Origin: CAZEQH01 sp964566875
Lineage (GTDB): Bacteria > Patescibacteriota > Minisyncoccia > Minisyncoccales > JANBVM01
DNA length: 9,355 nucleotides
Direction of reading: 5' to 3'
NCBI GenBank assembly: GCA_964566875.1
Contig: CAZMJM010000022.1
Location: forward strand, 1 to 9,355
Positions 1 through 5,690 of the stretch are shown piece by piece (position 1 is the first letter of the stretch; the number at the start of each line of letters is the position of its first letter). A program made the position numbers and the translations under genes. Below the pieces are notes generated by a model. The model did no database searches. It was not told the origin of the DNA and saw nothing but the letters and a program-made list of their open reading frames with translations.

Positions 1-3
1 CTT

Positions 4-43
4 ATACTGCCACAAAACATGGAAGCCATCAAACTGGCAGTAT
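4..43. repeat. Inverted repeat across the kinase stop codon
   Basis: A perfect 9-bp inverted repeat (ATACTGCCA at 4-12, TGGCAGTAT at 35-43) encloses a smaller hairpin (ATGG at 19-22, CCAT at 26-29). It spans the last codons and the stop codon of the histidine kinase. On the minus strand no U-run is visible in the three bases left before the window edge, so a classical intrinsic terminator cannot be claimed. It could be an mRNA 3'-end hairpin or chance. Confidence 0.35.
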
Positions 44-1639
44 CAATGTGAAGGTGCTGCCCTTTCCCCTTCCTTTACTTTCAGCCTCTATTTTTCCTCC
101 GTGGGCTTCGGCCAATTTTTTAACTATGAACAGGCCTAATCCCGAACCGTTGGGCCTGACATAAACAGCCCTTTTGCCTCTGAAAAAAAGCTTAAACAAG
201 TTTTTCTTGTCGTGTTCGTTAAGGCCGATGCCGGAATCCCTTACCGATATGGCTAAAAATCTTTTTCTGCCTTCTTTTTGAATGTCGAAGGAAATTACAA
301 TGTCCTTCTTTTCTCCCTTCTCCGCAGAAGTATACAGGATGGCGTTGTCGACCAGCCTGGAAACTATTTTCTCCACCGTCTCTTCGTCTATCGATACCTT
401 GGATGTTTCCTCCTCGGAAGCCCCGATTGCCAATTCCAGGCGTTTCTTGGCGGCCATGGGTTCGAATTGCTCTACAACATCCTCAAGCAGTTCTGTAATA
501 TCGCAGGGAGCCCTCTCAACCTCATATTCCTCGGCCACCAGACGTTGGGCTACCAGGATGTCCTCTAAAATAGTGGTTAACCTCTCTGAGGTAAGATAAA
601 GCTCTTTCGTATATTTCTTTCTCTTTTCTCTGGGAACGGAACCTTCCTCAATCATGGAAATCAGGCCGCGAATAATGGAAACCGGCGTTCTCAGTTGATG
701 CCCGACTACCTTCAGGAACTCCGTTTTCATCTGGGAAAGCTCTTTGATGTTTTTATAGGCCTTGCGCAGCCTTTTAGTCAGCTTCTCCATCTCTTCCCTC
801 CTCTTTATCTCCGCGTGGGTGGTTTTTATGAGCAGATAACCAAAAATGCAAAAAAGAATGAAGGCGAAAACAGTTAACATCTTTAGTCTGGTGGTTTCCA
901 TGAATAGAGTCAGTGCCAGAAGTATCAAACCCATTACTACCACCAGAATTTCAGTCATAATGACCCTTACTTCGAAAAGATGATATCTCAAAATCGCCAG
1001 GCTGGTGAAGGCAACCAGGAAAAAAGAGAACAAGGGGCTCATCCAGAAGTATTGCGACGTTCCTGCGAATATTGGCAGGAATACGTCTACCGCAAAGGCA
1101 GGGATGCCAAACAGCAGCAAACCTATAAAGATATATCGGAACTGAAGCTTCTCAATTCCCTTACTGGTCTTGTATTTACGATAGAGGGGATTGAAACACA
1201 GGAATATGTAAATGGCTATAACTATGCCGAATAAAAGATAAACGGGCCCCGTCAAAGTATGAAATCCGGAAGGAAGGCTAACCACACCCTTAACCCATAA
1301 ATCCGTAAAAAATAGTATGGCGATCAAGGGGACTATGAAAACAAAATACCATTTCAAGATTCTTCTGACGCTTACTTTGTCAACATCAGCGAAGGCGGCG
1401 ATAAACTGAAAACCGGTTACTACTATAATTGAGGAAAACAAATAAGTTATCTTAATCCAGGCCAAAGCGCTGAAAAGAACAGGGTGGGTATAGAAAAATA
1501 AAGCAATCGACCAGAGAAAAACATTGATGGCAAAAATAAAAAAGCTTCTATTAAGAGCTTTCTTCTCCTTACGGTAAACAATGGCTCCCAAGAGCAAGTT
1601 GGCGAAAGCGGAGAAAATGATTAATACTTCTTTTTCCAT
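29..1639 (-). CDS. 7TM-type sensor histidine kinase
   Basis: Membrane sensor kinase of 536 residues that should autophosphorylate a histidine and pass phosphate to a response regulator. Residues 1-220 hold about seven hydrophobic helices, like the HisKA_7TM sensor region (helices near 5-22, 32-50, 61-82, 95-113, 130-149, 165-186 and 197-218). Two more follow at about 229-271. A charged coiled-coil linker (275-305) leads to the dimerisation domain, with H-box 'GHQLRTP' and phospho-acceptor H314. The ATPase domain has an N-box (D431, N432), G1 'DSGIGL' (468-473), F-box 'LFKLFFRG' (481-488) and G2 'GSGLGL' (498-503), so all catalytic boxes are intact. The ATG at 1639 has only a weak SD-like AGAGTG upstream. 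A terminator ends 27 nt before the start, so the gene probably has its own promoter. No response regulator lies beside it in this window, and the ligand is unknown. Confidence 0.95.
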   Translation of the reverse strand: MEKEVLIIFSAFANLLLGAIVYRKEKKALNRSFFIFAINVFLWSIALFFYTHPVLFSALAWIKITYLFSSIIVVTGFQFIAAFADVDKVSVRRILKWYFVFIVPLIAILFFTDLWVKGVVSLPSGFHTLTGPVYLLFGIVIAIYIFLCFNPLYRKYKTSKGIEKLQFRYIFIGLLLFGIPAFAVDVFLPIFAGTSQYFWMSPLFSFFLVAFTSLAILRYHLFEVRVIMTEILVVVMGLILLALTLFMETTRLKMLTVFAFILFCIFGYLLIKTTHAEIKRREEMEKLTKRLRKAYKNIKELSQMKTEFLKVVGHQLRTPVSIIRGLISMIEEGSVPREKRKKYTKELYLTSERLTTILEDILVAQRLVAEEYEVERAPCDITELLEDVVEQFEPMAAKKRLELAIGASEEETSKVSIDEETVEKIVSRLVDNAILYTSAEKGEKKDIVISFDIQKEGRKRFLAISVRDSGIGLNEHDKKNLFKLFFRGKRAVYVRPNGSGLGLFIVKKLAEAHGGKIEAESKGRGKGSTFTLILPV

Positions 1640-1666
1640 AATGGCACTCTATTCTTTCATTTTACG

Positions 1667-1707
1667 AAAAAAAAACGCCCTTTTCAACAAAAAATGTTTG
1701 GAAGGGC
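1667..1707 (-). terminator. Intrinsic terminator after the methyltransferase gene
   Basis: Read on the minus strand, GCCCTT (1707-1702) pairs with AAGGGC (1682-1677). The stem extends inward by CAA/TTG after one mismatch. It is followed by one G and nine consecutive U (1675-1667). It begins four bases after the methyltransferase stop codon and ends 27 bases before the kinase start. Confidence 0.85.
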
Positions 1708-1710
1708 TTA

Positions 1711-2475
1711 TTAAGATTTCAGGCGTCCGGTAAAAACTCCACCGCCTCCCCAATAGGTTGGGAAGGACTTTACATCCTCAAAAGCGAGGGATTCAAGATA
1801 CTTTATCAATTCTTCGGGGTCGGGAAATTCTGAACCCTGTTTCTTAGCTTCTTCAGCGATTCTGTTTATTTCTCTCCTGTATTTCAGTGAATTCAAACAA
1901 ACCATAGGCTGTTTGAAAAACTCTGCTGCTAAATGCCAGATGGCTTTTCTGATAAAGTCCTCGTCAACGAGAGGTGCTAAGTATATCTGTCCCCCGGGTT
2001 TAACAACCCTGGCTAATTCTTTTACTATCCTTTTCCAACCGCCAGGAATATAGCAAATTACCAATAGCGATACCGCTGCATCAAAAAAATTGTCCGGCCA
2101 GGGCAGAGATTCCTCCAGGTTCCCCAGGAGAAAATGAAATTTCACATCGTATTTTTTTTCTACTTTTTCAGCCTCTTCTCCGGCCCTTTTTACCATTCCC
2201 GGCGACCAGTCAATGGTATATATATGTTTTGGTGATATAATTTTAGCTATATCCTCAAAAAGCACTCCCCTGCCTGGACCAATCTCCAGCACTCTGCTTT
2301 TTTCTTTATTCTCTAATGGAATAAAACAATCTACTAATCTCTGTTTGTGCTGTTTAACTACATTTACTTTATATATGTCAGCCTCCGAATAGCTATCCCA
2401 TCCCTTTATGAGTTTACGCCTTTCCATATGATGATTAAAAAATTCTTTTACTTTTATAACACTTAAACTTTTCAT
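1711..2475 (-). CDS. Class I SAM-dependent methyltransferase
   Basis: Cytoplasmic methyltransferase of 254 residues; substrate unknown. The Rossmann-fold SAM site is clear: motif I 'VLEIGPGRG' (62-70), an acidic motif II residue in 'TIDWSPGMV' (D89), a motif near 130-143 starting 'FFDAAVSLL', and 'RVVKPGGQIYLA' (156-167). This is the Methyltransf_11/UbiE-like layout. The C-terminus ends in a glycine run followed by 'VFTGRL'. I start it at the ATG at 2475 because AGGTG (2482-2486) sits six bases upstream. A GTG at 2484 gives a frame three codons longer but lies inside that SD. The gene is 93 nt downstream of the TspO-like gene, with a small hairpin but no U-run between them, so cotranscription is possible. 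UbiE itself is unlikely because no quinone-pathway gene is nearby. Confidence 0.9.
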   Translation of the reverse strand: MKSLSVIKVKEFFNHHMERRKLIKGWDSYSEADIYKVNVVKQHKQRLVDCFIPLENKEKSRVLEIGPGRGVLFEDIAKIISPKHIYTIDWSPGMVKRAGEEAEKVEKKYDVKFHFLLGNLEESLPWPDNFFDAAVSLLVICYIPGGWKRIVKELARVVKPGGQIYLAPLVDEDFIRKAIWHLAAEFFKQPMVCLNSLKYRREINRIAEEAKKQGSEFPDPEELIKYLESLAFEDVKSFPTYWGGGGVFTGRLKS

Positions 2476-2481
2476 TGAAAA

Positions 2482-2486
2482 CACCT
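2482..2486 (-). promoter_or_regulatory. Ribosome binding site deciding the methyltransferase start
   Basis: AGGTG on the minus strand, six bases before the ATG at 2475. It makes that ATG a better start than the overlapping GTG at 2484. Confidence 0.6.
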
Positions 2487-2505
2487 ATACCTATGCAATT
2501 TTACG

Positions 2506-2519
2506 CTGAGAAAACTCAG
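2506..2519. repeat. Small hairpin between tspO-like and methyltransferase genes
   Basis: CTGAG and CTCAG form a perfect 5-bp stem with a 4-base loop (2506-2510 and 2515-2519). No U-run follows on the minus strand, so I do not call it a terminator. Another CTCAG copy at 2568-2572, over the TspO stop codon, could pair alternatively with 2506-2510. Confidence 0.35.
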
Positions 2520-2568
2520 TTGCTAATCTTGATGGTACTATATTCTCCGCTCCAGTCAAGGTAAATTC

Positions 2569-3033
2569 TCAGTTTAAACGCCAGAGGAAAAAATTCAGCA
2601 CCGCCGCAAAGCTCACCCAGAGGAGATAAGGTAGCATTAAAAGAAAAGCCGTCTTGGATACCTTCTTGAATTGTACGGTGGTTAGAACGATAAATATCCA
2701 GAGGAGCGCGATGTCTATCAGCCCGTACAGAGGTGACTGAAGACCGAAGAAAAGATAAGACCAGAGGATGTTCAGCACCAGCTGGGAAGAAAAAAGCAAG
2801 ACCCCTCCCCTGACGTTCGGGTTTACCCGTTCATCCTTCCATACCAGGTAGAAGGCGATTCCCATCAAAAGATACAGAGTCACCCAGACCGGGGCGAACA
2901 GCCAGCTTGGAGGAACGAAAGATGGTTTGACTAATCCTTCATACCACGTAGGTATGGCGGGTGCGGTGAATATGGAACCGGCCACGCCGGCCATTTCGCA
3001 TATTAATATGGAAATTATCAGTTTGGCTTTCAT
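2569..3033 (-). CDS. tspO: TspO/MBR (tryptophan-rich sensory) family membrane protein
   Basis: Integral membrane protein of 154 residues, the normal length for TspO, the bacterial homologue of the mitochondrial translocator protein that binds porphyrins and related ligands. Five hydrophobic helices lie near 5-23, 47-66, 77-97, 102-121 and 127-150. Family signatures are present in order: W30-Y31, K36-P37, 'PPSW' (41-44), 'PVW' (48-50), Y54, 'MGIA' (57-60), W65, Q84, 'LN' (87-88), 'WS' (91-92), 'PY' (135-136), W139 and a terminal 'LN' (146-147). It follows a terminator by about 50 nt. TATAAT at 3076-3081 could be its -10 box, although no matching -35 is seen. No haem or tetrapyrrole gene is in the window, so the ligand is unknown. 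The family call is firm; the function is not. Confidence 0.92.
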   Translation of the reverse strand: MKAKLIISILICEMAGVAGSIFTAPAIPTWYEGLVKPSFVPPSWLFAPVWVTLYLLMGIAFYLVWKDERVNPNVRGGVLLFSSQLVLNILWSYLFFGLQSPLYGLIDIALLWIFIVLTTVQFKKVSKTAFLLMLPYLLWVSFAAVLNFFLWRLN

Positions 3034-3083
3034 GTTGTTATTTTCTTTTTTATATTACTCTGTCTGACTAATTAAATTATAAT

Positions 3084-3104
3084 AAAAAATCGCCCAAAAG
3101 GCGA
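3084..3104 (-). terminator. Intrinsic terminator after the secreted-protein gene
   Basis: On the minus strand TCGCC (3104-3100) and GGCGA (3094-3090) form a 5-bp stem with a 5-base loop, followed directly by six U (3089-3084). It lies 78 nt past the stop of the secreted protein and just downstream of a larger palindrome. Confidence 0.75.
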
Positions 3105-3107
3105 CTC

Positions 3108-3176
3108 TCCAATCGATACGCCTCAGTTTTTAAGCTGAGGCGTATCAAGGCGCTTCAATAAAGGTTTAAGATTGGA
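3108..3176. repeat. Nested palindrome: 12-bp perfect stem within a 7-bp outer stem
   Basis: GATACGCCTCAG (3115-3126) and CTGAGGCGTATC (3135-3146) are perfect inverted copies around an 8-base loop. Directly outside the left arm, TCCAATC (3108-3114) matches GATTGGA (3170-3176). The outer helix can thus stack on the inner one, with 23 unpaired bases (3147-3169) on one side. The structure starts six bases after the secreted-protein stop codon in transcript order and is followed by an intrinsic terminator. It could be an mRNA 3'-end stabiliser, a small RNA, a dispersed palindromic element or a protein-binding site. The sequence does not decide between these. Confidence 0.7.
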
Positions 3177-3181
3177 AAATA

Positions 3182-3934
3182 TTAATTGGGATTCGGTCCT
3201 CCGCATTCATCAGTTATGCCGTCGCAATCATTATCTAAGCCGTCACTGCAATTGAAGTGTGAGGAATCTTCAGTCTCAGACTCCTGATTCTGAACGCAAT
3301 CTCCCCAGAAGCCGTCCTGGGTGCAGGTTTTGGTTCCGGCCGCACATACTCCGAATAGACCTGTGTCACAGGCAGTCGTCTCTCCGGGTGTACATTCGAA
3401 GGTGGGCCAATCCGTGTTGGTATCGTCGAAGGTTATGGTTTGATACTCAAACAGATATTCTTCGGGATGCCAGCCGGTCATCACCTGATTGGCGCAATCC
3501 ACGTCGCTTGACAGCACCAGCCATATCTTGGCTCCGTCCGGGTAGTTTTCGTCATAAGGAGCAGGCAGGTCGCCGGTATCTGTCTGAGCCTTAACATCAG
3601 CGTTACCTCCCTTTGCCGTATCCGAGCCCAGACACATCAGACCGTTGCCCGGCCAGGGGTCGGGATAATAAATGAGGGTATAGTCTACGCCGGATTCCAG
3701 ACCTTTAGCATTGAATACGCAGTCAAACTCGTCTCCTGAAAGGAAGTATCTCATCTTTCCCCAGGCGCCGCCCTCTACAATTTGCCAGGTTTCAGGGTTT
3801 TTTTCATTCAGATACAGGTGGCCGACGTTGGAATTACCGGATTGCCCGCTCGGGCCCTGGGCCCAAACCATCGCCGTTATTCCTAATGCGGCCGATATAA
3901 ATAGTATTGTCAAAGCCTTTATTTCTTTTTTCAT
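3182..3934 (-). CDS. Secreted protein with MopE-like metal-binding motif
   Basis: Exported protein of 250 residues and unknown role. A Sec signal peptide is clear: lysines at 2, 3 and 6, a hydrophobic core at 8-22 and likely cleavage after 'VWA' (25). Residues 38-170 look like a globular beta domain containing 'GHLYLNEKNPETW' and 'YTLIYYPDPWPG'; I recall similar domains in uncultivated bacteria but cannot name a family. The C-terminus has a 'CTPGETTAC' and 'GVCAAGTKTC' cysteine block (181-204), then 'CSDGLDNDCDG' (229-239). That aspartate-rich loop fits the putative metal-binding motif of MopE-like proteins, probably for calcium or another cation. Seven cysteines lie between 181 and 244, with more in the first domain, so disulfides are likely outside the cell. 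No anchor is seen. The start lacks a good SD; AGGAGG lies about 45 nt upstream, too far for this ATG. Confidence 0.85.
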   Translation of the reverse strand: MKKEIKALTILFISAALGITAMVWAQGPSGQSGNSNVGHLYLNEKNPETWQIVEGGAWGKMRYFLSGDEFDCVFNAKGLESGVDYTLIYYPDPWPGNGLMCLGSDTAKGGNADVKAQTDTGDLPAPYDENYPDGAKIWLVLSSDVDCANQVMTGWHPEEYLFEYQTITFDDTNTDWPTFECTPGETTACDTGLFGVCAAGTKTCTQDGFWGDCVQNQESETEDSSHFNCSDGLDNDCDGITDECGGPNPN

Positions 3935-3946
3935 TATAAATAAAAA

Positions 3947-4024
3947 TTATATATATTTTTGTCTTGCGACCTTTAGTCCTCCTAATTTAAAAATAACCTG
4001 ATTTTCCGAAAACTTCAACCGCAT
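3947..4024 (-). CDS. Possible 25-residue leader peptide
   Basis: An ATG frame of 25 codons lies between the terminator at 4042-4065 and the secreted-protein start at 3934, ending 12 nt before that start. The peptide would be basic (several K and R). No convincing SD precedes it, and the length is well within chance for AT-rich DNA. It is listed because an AGGAGG run lies inside it and its position suits a leader. Confidence 0.12.
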   Translation of the reverse strand: MRLKFSENQVIFKLGGLKVARQKYI

Positions 4025-4041
4025 CTTTGTAAATAGAAAAC

Positions 4042-4065
4042 AAAAAAAACACTTTCCAGGTGTTT
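4042..4065 (-). terminator. Probable intrinsic terminator upstream of the secreted-protein gene
   Basis: On the minus strand AAACAC (4065-4060, reading down) pairs with GTGTTT (4052-4047) across a 7-base loop and runs into an unbroken U tract of eight (4049-4042), partly inside the stem. The stem is only moderately GC-rich. It could end read-through from the 7TM unit or the 3' end of a small RNA from 4066-4250. Confidence 0.55.
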
Positions 4066-4089
4066 CCAAAAAATTAAAGAGAGGGAGGG

Positions 4090-4105
4090 GTCACTATTAA
4101 GTGAC
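4090..4105. repeat. Perfect short hairpin in intergenic region
   Basis: GTCACT and AGTGAC (6 bp, loop ATTA). With the hairpin at 4119-4132 and the terminator at 4042-4065 it forms a run of three stem-loops, as might occur in a small structured RNA. Confidence 0.35.
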
Positions 4106-4261
4106 AATTACTGTTAGAACGGCTATAACCGTGTCGAAAAAAAATAATAAAATGTTTTCCTTGAGGGGGAAATGTTTCCCTCCCCCTTTTAAAAAAGAAC
4201 TATATCTTACTGTATCCAGAGGTCTTGCTGCTGTCAATGTGGAAAACTGGTCATTCGCCAT
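4097..4261 (-). CDS. Doubtful 54-codon frame overlapping the end of the 7TM gene
   Basis: An ATG frame of 54 codons begins inside the last codons of the downstream 7TM gene (11-nt overlap, a different frame) and runs through the palindrome at 4164-4187 and the U-run at 4137-4144. The predicted peptide ends in a hydrophobic stretch (about 37-54) that could span a membrane, but much of this is forced by the T-rich DNA. I see no SD. It is probably chance, kept at low confidence because gene overlaps of this kind are common in compact genomes. Confidence 0.18.
   Translation of the reverse strand: MANDQFSTLTAARPLDTVRYSSFLKGGGKHFPLKENILLFFFDTVIAVLTVIVT
4164..4187. repeat. G/C-rich palindrome after the 7TM unit
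   Basis: AGGGGGA (4164-4170) and TCCCCCT (4181-4187) give a 7-bp stem with a 10-base loop, about 63 nt beyond the stop of the 7TM gene at 4251. On the minus strand the nearest U-run (4144-4137) is about 20 bases further on, so it is an imperfect intrinsic terminator. On the plus strand four U follow directly. The loop and the downstream flank carry near-identical decamers (4171-4180 and 4151-4160). Confidence 0.45.
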
Positions 4262-4958
4262 TGAGGGTTGAGAAAAAATAAAACGTTATGGGTGCAAGCA
4301 TCATCAGCGTCCTTATCAGCAGTATCTTCCAGCCCTGGGTAAAAATCAAAGCCTCAAAGATTCCCACCACCGCGTAGATTAAGAATCCCAAGGCGAATCC
4401 CAGAAGCTGTTTCTCCAGGTGCTCACCAGTTTTCTTAAAATTTCTATACCTCCTGATAATCTCAGACACGATAAAGATTAAACCGGGCAGAAATATGCCG
4501 ATATTAAATATGGTATTGGCTATTTTATTGGGAACGATATTGTTTCCCCAGTAGGTTAATTCCGTAGGAGAAAAACCGTACAGGTAAAAGGCACAAATAG
4601 CGGCAGCCGCTATAGCAATGAAAATTCCTTTGAAAATGAGGCCCTTCGTCTTTTCATTCCCGAAGAAACTCCAGGAAAAATAAAAGAATGCCGGCAGAAG
4701 ATGAAGGTAAGTCAGGGGGCCGATAAACCATTCATATATGAAAATGTTGGCCGCTTCCAGGCCAAACCAGGTGAACAAAGCCCTTATCCCTATCAGTATC
4801 CAGATAAGTCCCAGAAAGAGGCAGAAATAATCAAGGCCCCGGCTGTAAGGAAGCGTTTTTCCTCTCCTCTTTCTGGATAAAGAATAGAAAACTCCGGTGC
4901 TGGTAATGCCGGTTATGAAGCATACAAAGGCGTTGTATAGTATTCCGATATTATTCAT
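4251..4958 (-). CDS. Seven-helix membrane protein, downstream copy of a tandem pair
   Basis: Integral membrane protein of 235 residues with about seven hydrophobic helices (near 9-29, 42-65, 82-99, 108-127, 149-168, 186-206 and 211-231) and no soluble output domain. It aligns without gaps to the protein encoded just upstream; my residue-by-residue count gives about 112 identities over 234 positions (48%). Shared blocks are 'CFITG' (13-17), 'PLTYLHLLPAFFYFSWSFFG' (81-100), 'YGFS' plus 'TYWG' (127-138), 'VPN' (142-144) and 'KQLLGF' (183-188). The basic stretch before helix 6 resembles the same place in 7TM kinase sensor regions, so I infer a stand-alone 7TM sensor-like module; this is not proven. 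It starts 17 nt after its paralogue's stop with no clear SD, so translational coupling is likely. Confidence 0.85.
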   Translation of the reverse strand: MNNIGILYNAFVCFITGITSTGVFYSLSRKRRGKTLPYSRGLDYFCLFLGLIWILIGIRALFTWFGLEAANIFIYEWFIGPLTYLHLLPAFFYFSWSFFGNEKTKGLIFKGIFIAIAAAAICAFYLYGFSPTELTYWGNNIVPNKIANTIFNIGIFLPGLIFIVSEIIRRYRNFKKTGEHLEKQLLGFALGFLIYAVVGIFEALIFTQGWKILLIRTLMMLAPITFYFFSTLNGE

Positions 4959-4975
4959 TTTTTTATGGCTTATTG

Positions 4976-5680
4976 TTATTCATCCCAGACGGCAGACAAA
5001 TAAAAGATGAGGGGCGGCAGCATGGAGCCGATTCTGGCCAAAAGCATCAGCCATCCCTGGGCTGCCGCCAGGGCGTCAAAAAATCCTGCCGCAGCATATA
5101 TGAAAAAACCCACATTAAAGCCCAGCAGCTGCCTTTCCCTATAAGCTCCTGACTTTCTCCATGCCCTCCATCTTCTTATCAGTTCTATAACGATAAACAG
5201 GAAAATCGGTATGAAAATGGCTATCGTAAAGATATTATTGGTAATGTCGTTGGGGACCAGGGTACGGCCCCAGTAGGTTATTTCGGAGGCTGAAAAGCCG
5301 TATCTCCAGAAAGTGAATACGGTGAAGACTATCACCGAAGTAAAGAAAGCGTTGAACAGGAGCTTTACCTTTTTTCTTTCCCCGAAAAAACTCCAGGAAA
5401 AATAATAGAAAGCCGGTATCAGGTGGAGATAAATCAGTGGTCCGGTGAACCATTTAAATACGAGAGCGTCAAGTTCCAATCTTCCCAGCCAGACGAAAAC
5501 CACCCCCAATCCTGTCAGTATCCATACCAAGCCAAACAACAGAACAAAATAATCAATAAATCTAATTAATCCCCCGCCCTTCTCTCTCTTTATCCTCAGA
5601 AATAAATGAAAAACCACCAGGGCGGTTAAACCTGTAATAAAACAGATAGATGCGTTATATATCATCCCTATGCTGTGCAT
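4976..5680 (-). CDS. Seven-helix membrane protein, upstream copy of a tandem pair
   Basis: Integral membrane protein of 234 residues with about seven helices and only short loops, paralogous to the next gene downstream. The long middle block (80-100, 'GPLIYLHL' through 'SFFG') is nearly unchanged between copies, as are 'EITYWG' (133-138), 'VPN' (142-144), 'ELIRR' (166-170) and 'RQLLGF' (183-188). The fourth helix (111-120) is the least conserved. The 'WRKSGAYRERQL' segment before helix 6 matches in character the 'YKTSKGIEKLQF' segment of the 7TM histidine kinase in this window. That suggests kinship with 7TM sensor modules, but neither copy carries a kinase, cyclase or other output domain. 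The start is 10 nt after the nuclease stop, which points to one operon. Transporter or channel subunits are alternatives. Confidence 0.87.
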   Translation of the reverse strand: MHSIGMIYNASICFITGLTALVVFHLFLRIKREKGGGLIRFIDYFVLLFGLVWILTGLGVVFVWLGRLELDALVFKWFTGPLIYLHLIPAFYYFSWSFFGERKKVKLLFNAFFTSVIVFTVFTFWRYGFSASEITYWGRTLVPNDITNNIFTIAIFIPIFLFIVIELIRRWRAWRKSGAYRERQLLGFNVGFFIYAAAGFFDALAAAQGWLMLLARIGSMLPPLIFYLSAVWDE

Positions 5681-5690
5681 AGCCGCTTGC

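Larger units (their letters stand above)
3935..4250. other. 316-nt intergenic region with several hairpins and no confident gene
   Basis: In minus-strand order it contains a G-rich/C-rich palindrome (4164-4187), an 8-base U-run (4137-4144), a short hairpin ACGG/CCGT (4119-4132), a perfect GTCACT/AGTGAC hairpin (4090-4105), a probable terminator (4042-4065), an isolated AGGAGG near 3980 not followed by a start codon at normal spacing, and an AT-rich stretch with TATAAT just before the secreted-protein start. Two weak small frames (4097-4261 and 3947-4024) are discussed separately. The region must terminate the 7TM unit and start the secreted-protein gene, and may encode a small RNA. Confidence 0.6.

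Noticed and set aside
278..1234. Plus-strand open frames (278-568, 282-599, 695-877, 980-1234)
   Set aside because: All lie opposite the histidine kinase, whose catalytic motifs show the minus strand is coding. None has recognisable motifs or a ribosome site.
2476..2484. GTG at 2484 as start of the methyltransferase
   Set aside because: The GTG lies within the AGGTG that best serves as SD for the ATG at 2475.
2516..2572. Open minus-strand frame past the TspO stop that reads like protein (ends at a stop at 2516-2518)
   Set aside because: TspO is already full length with its terminal LN motif, and the stretch is short enough to be chance; there is no start codon or SD of its own.
3259..3594. 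111-codon plus-strand frame opposite the secreted protein
   Set aside because: Shadow of a gene with a clear signal peptide and metal-binding motif; rich in R and W from antisense reading, with no independent support.
4133..4187. Strong intrinsic terminator for the 7TM unit
   Set aside because: The hairpin at 4164-4187 is real, but the U-run (4137-4144) is about 20 bases away, so I report the palindrome rather than a firm terminator.
5235..5453. 72-codon minus-strand frame inside the upstream 7TM gene
   Set aside because: Alternative frame of a gene whose paralogue confirms the main frame over its whole length.
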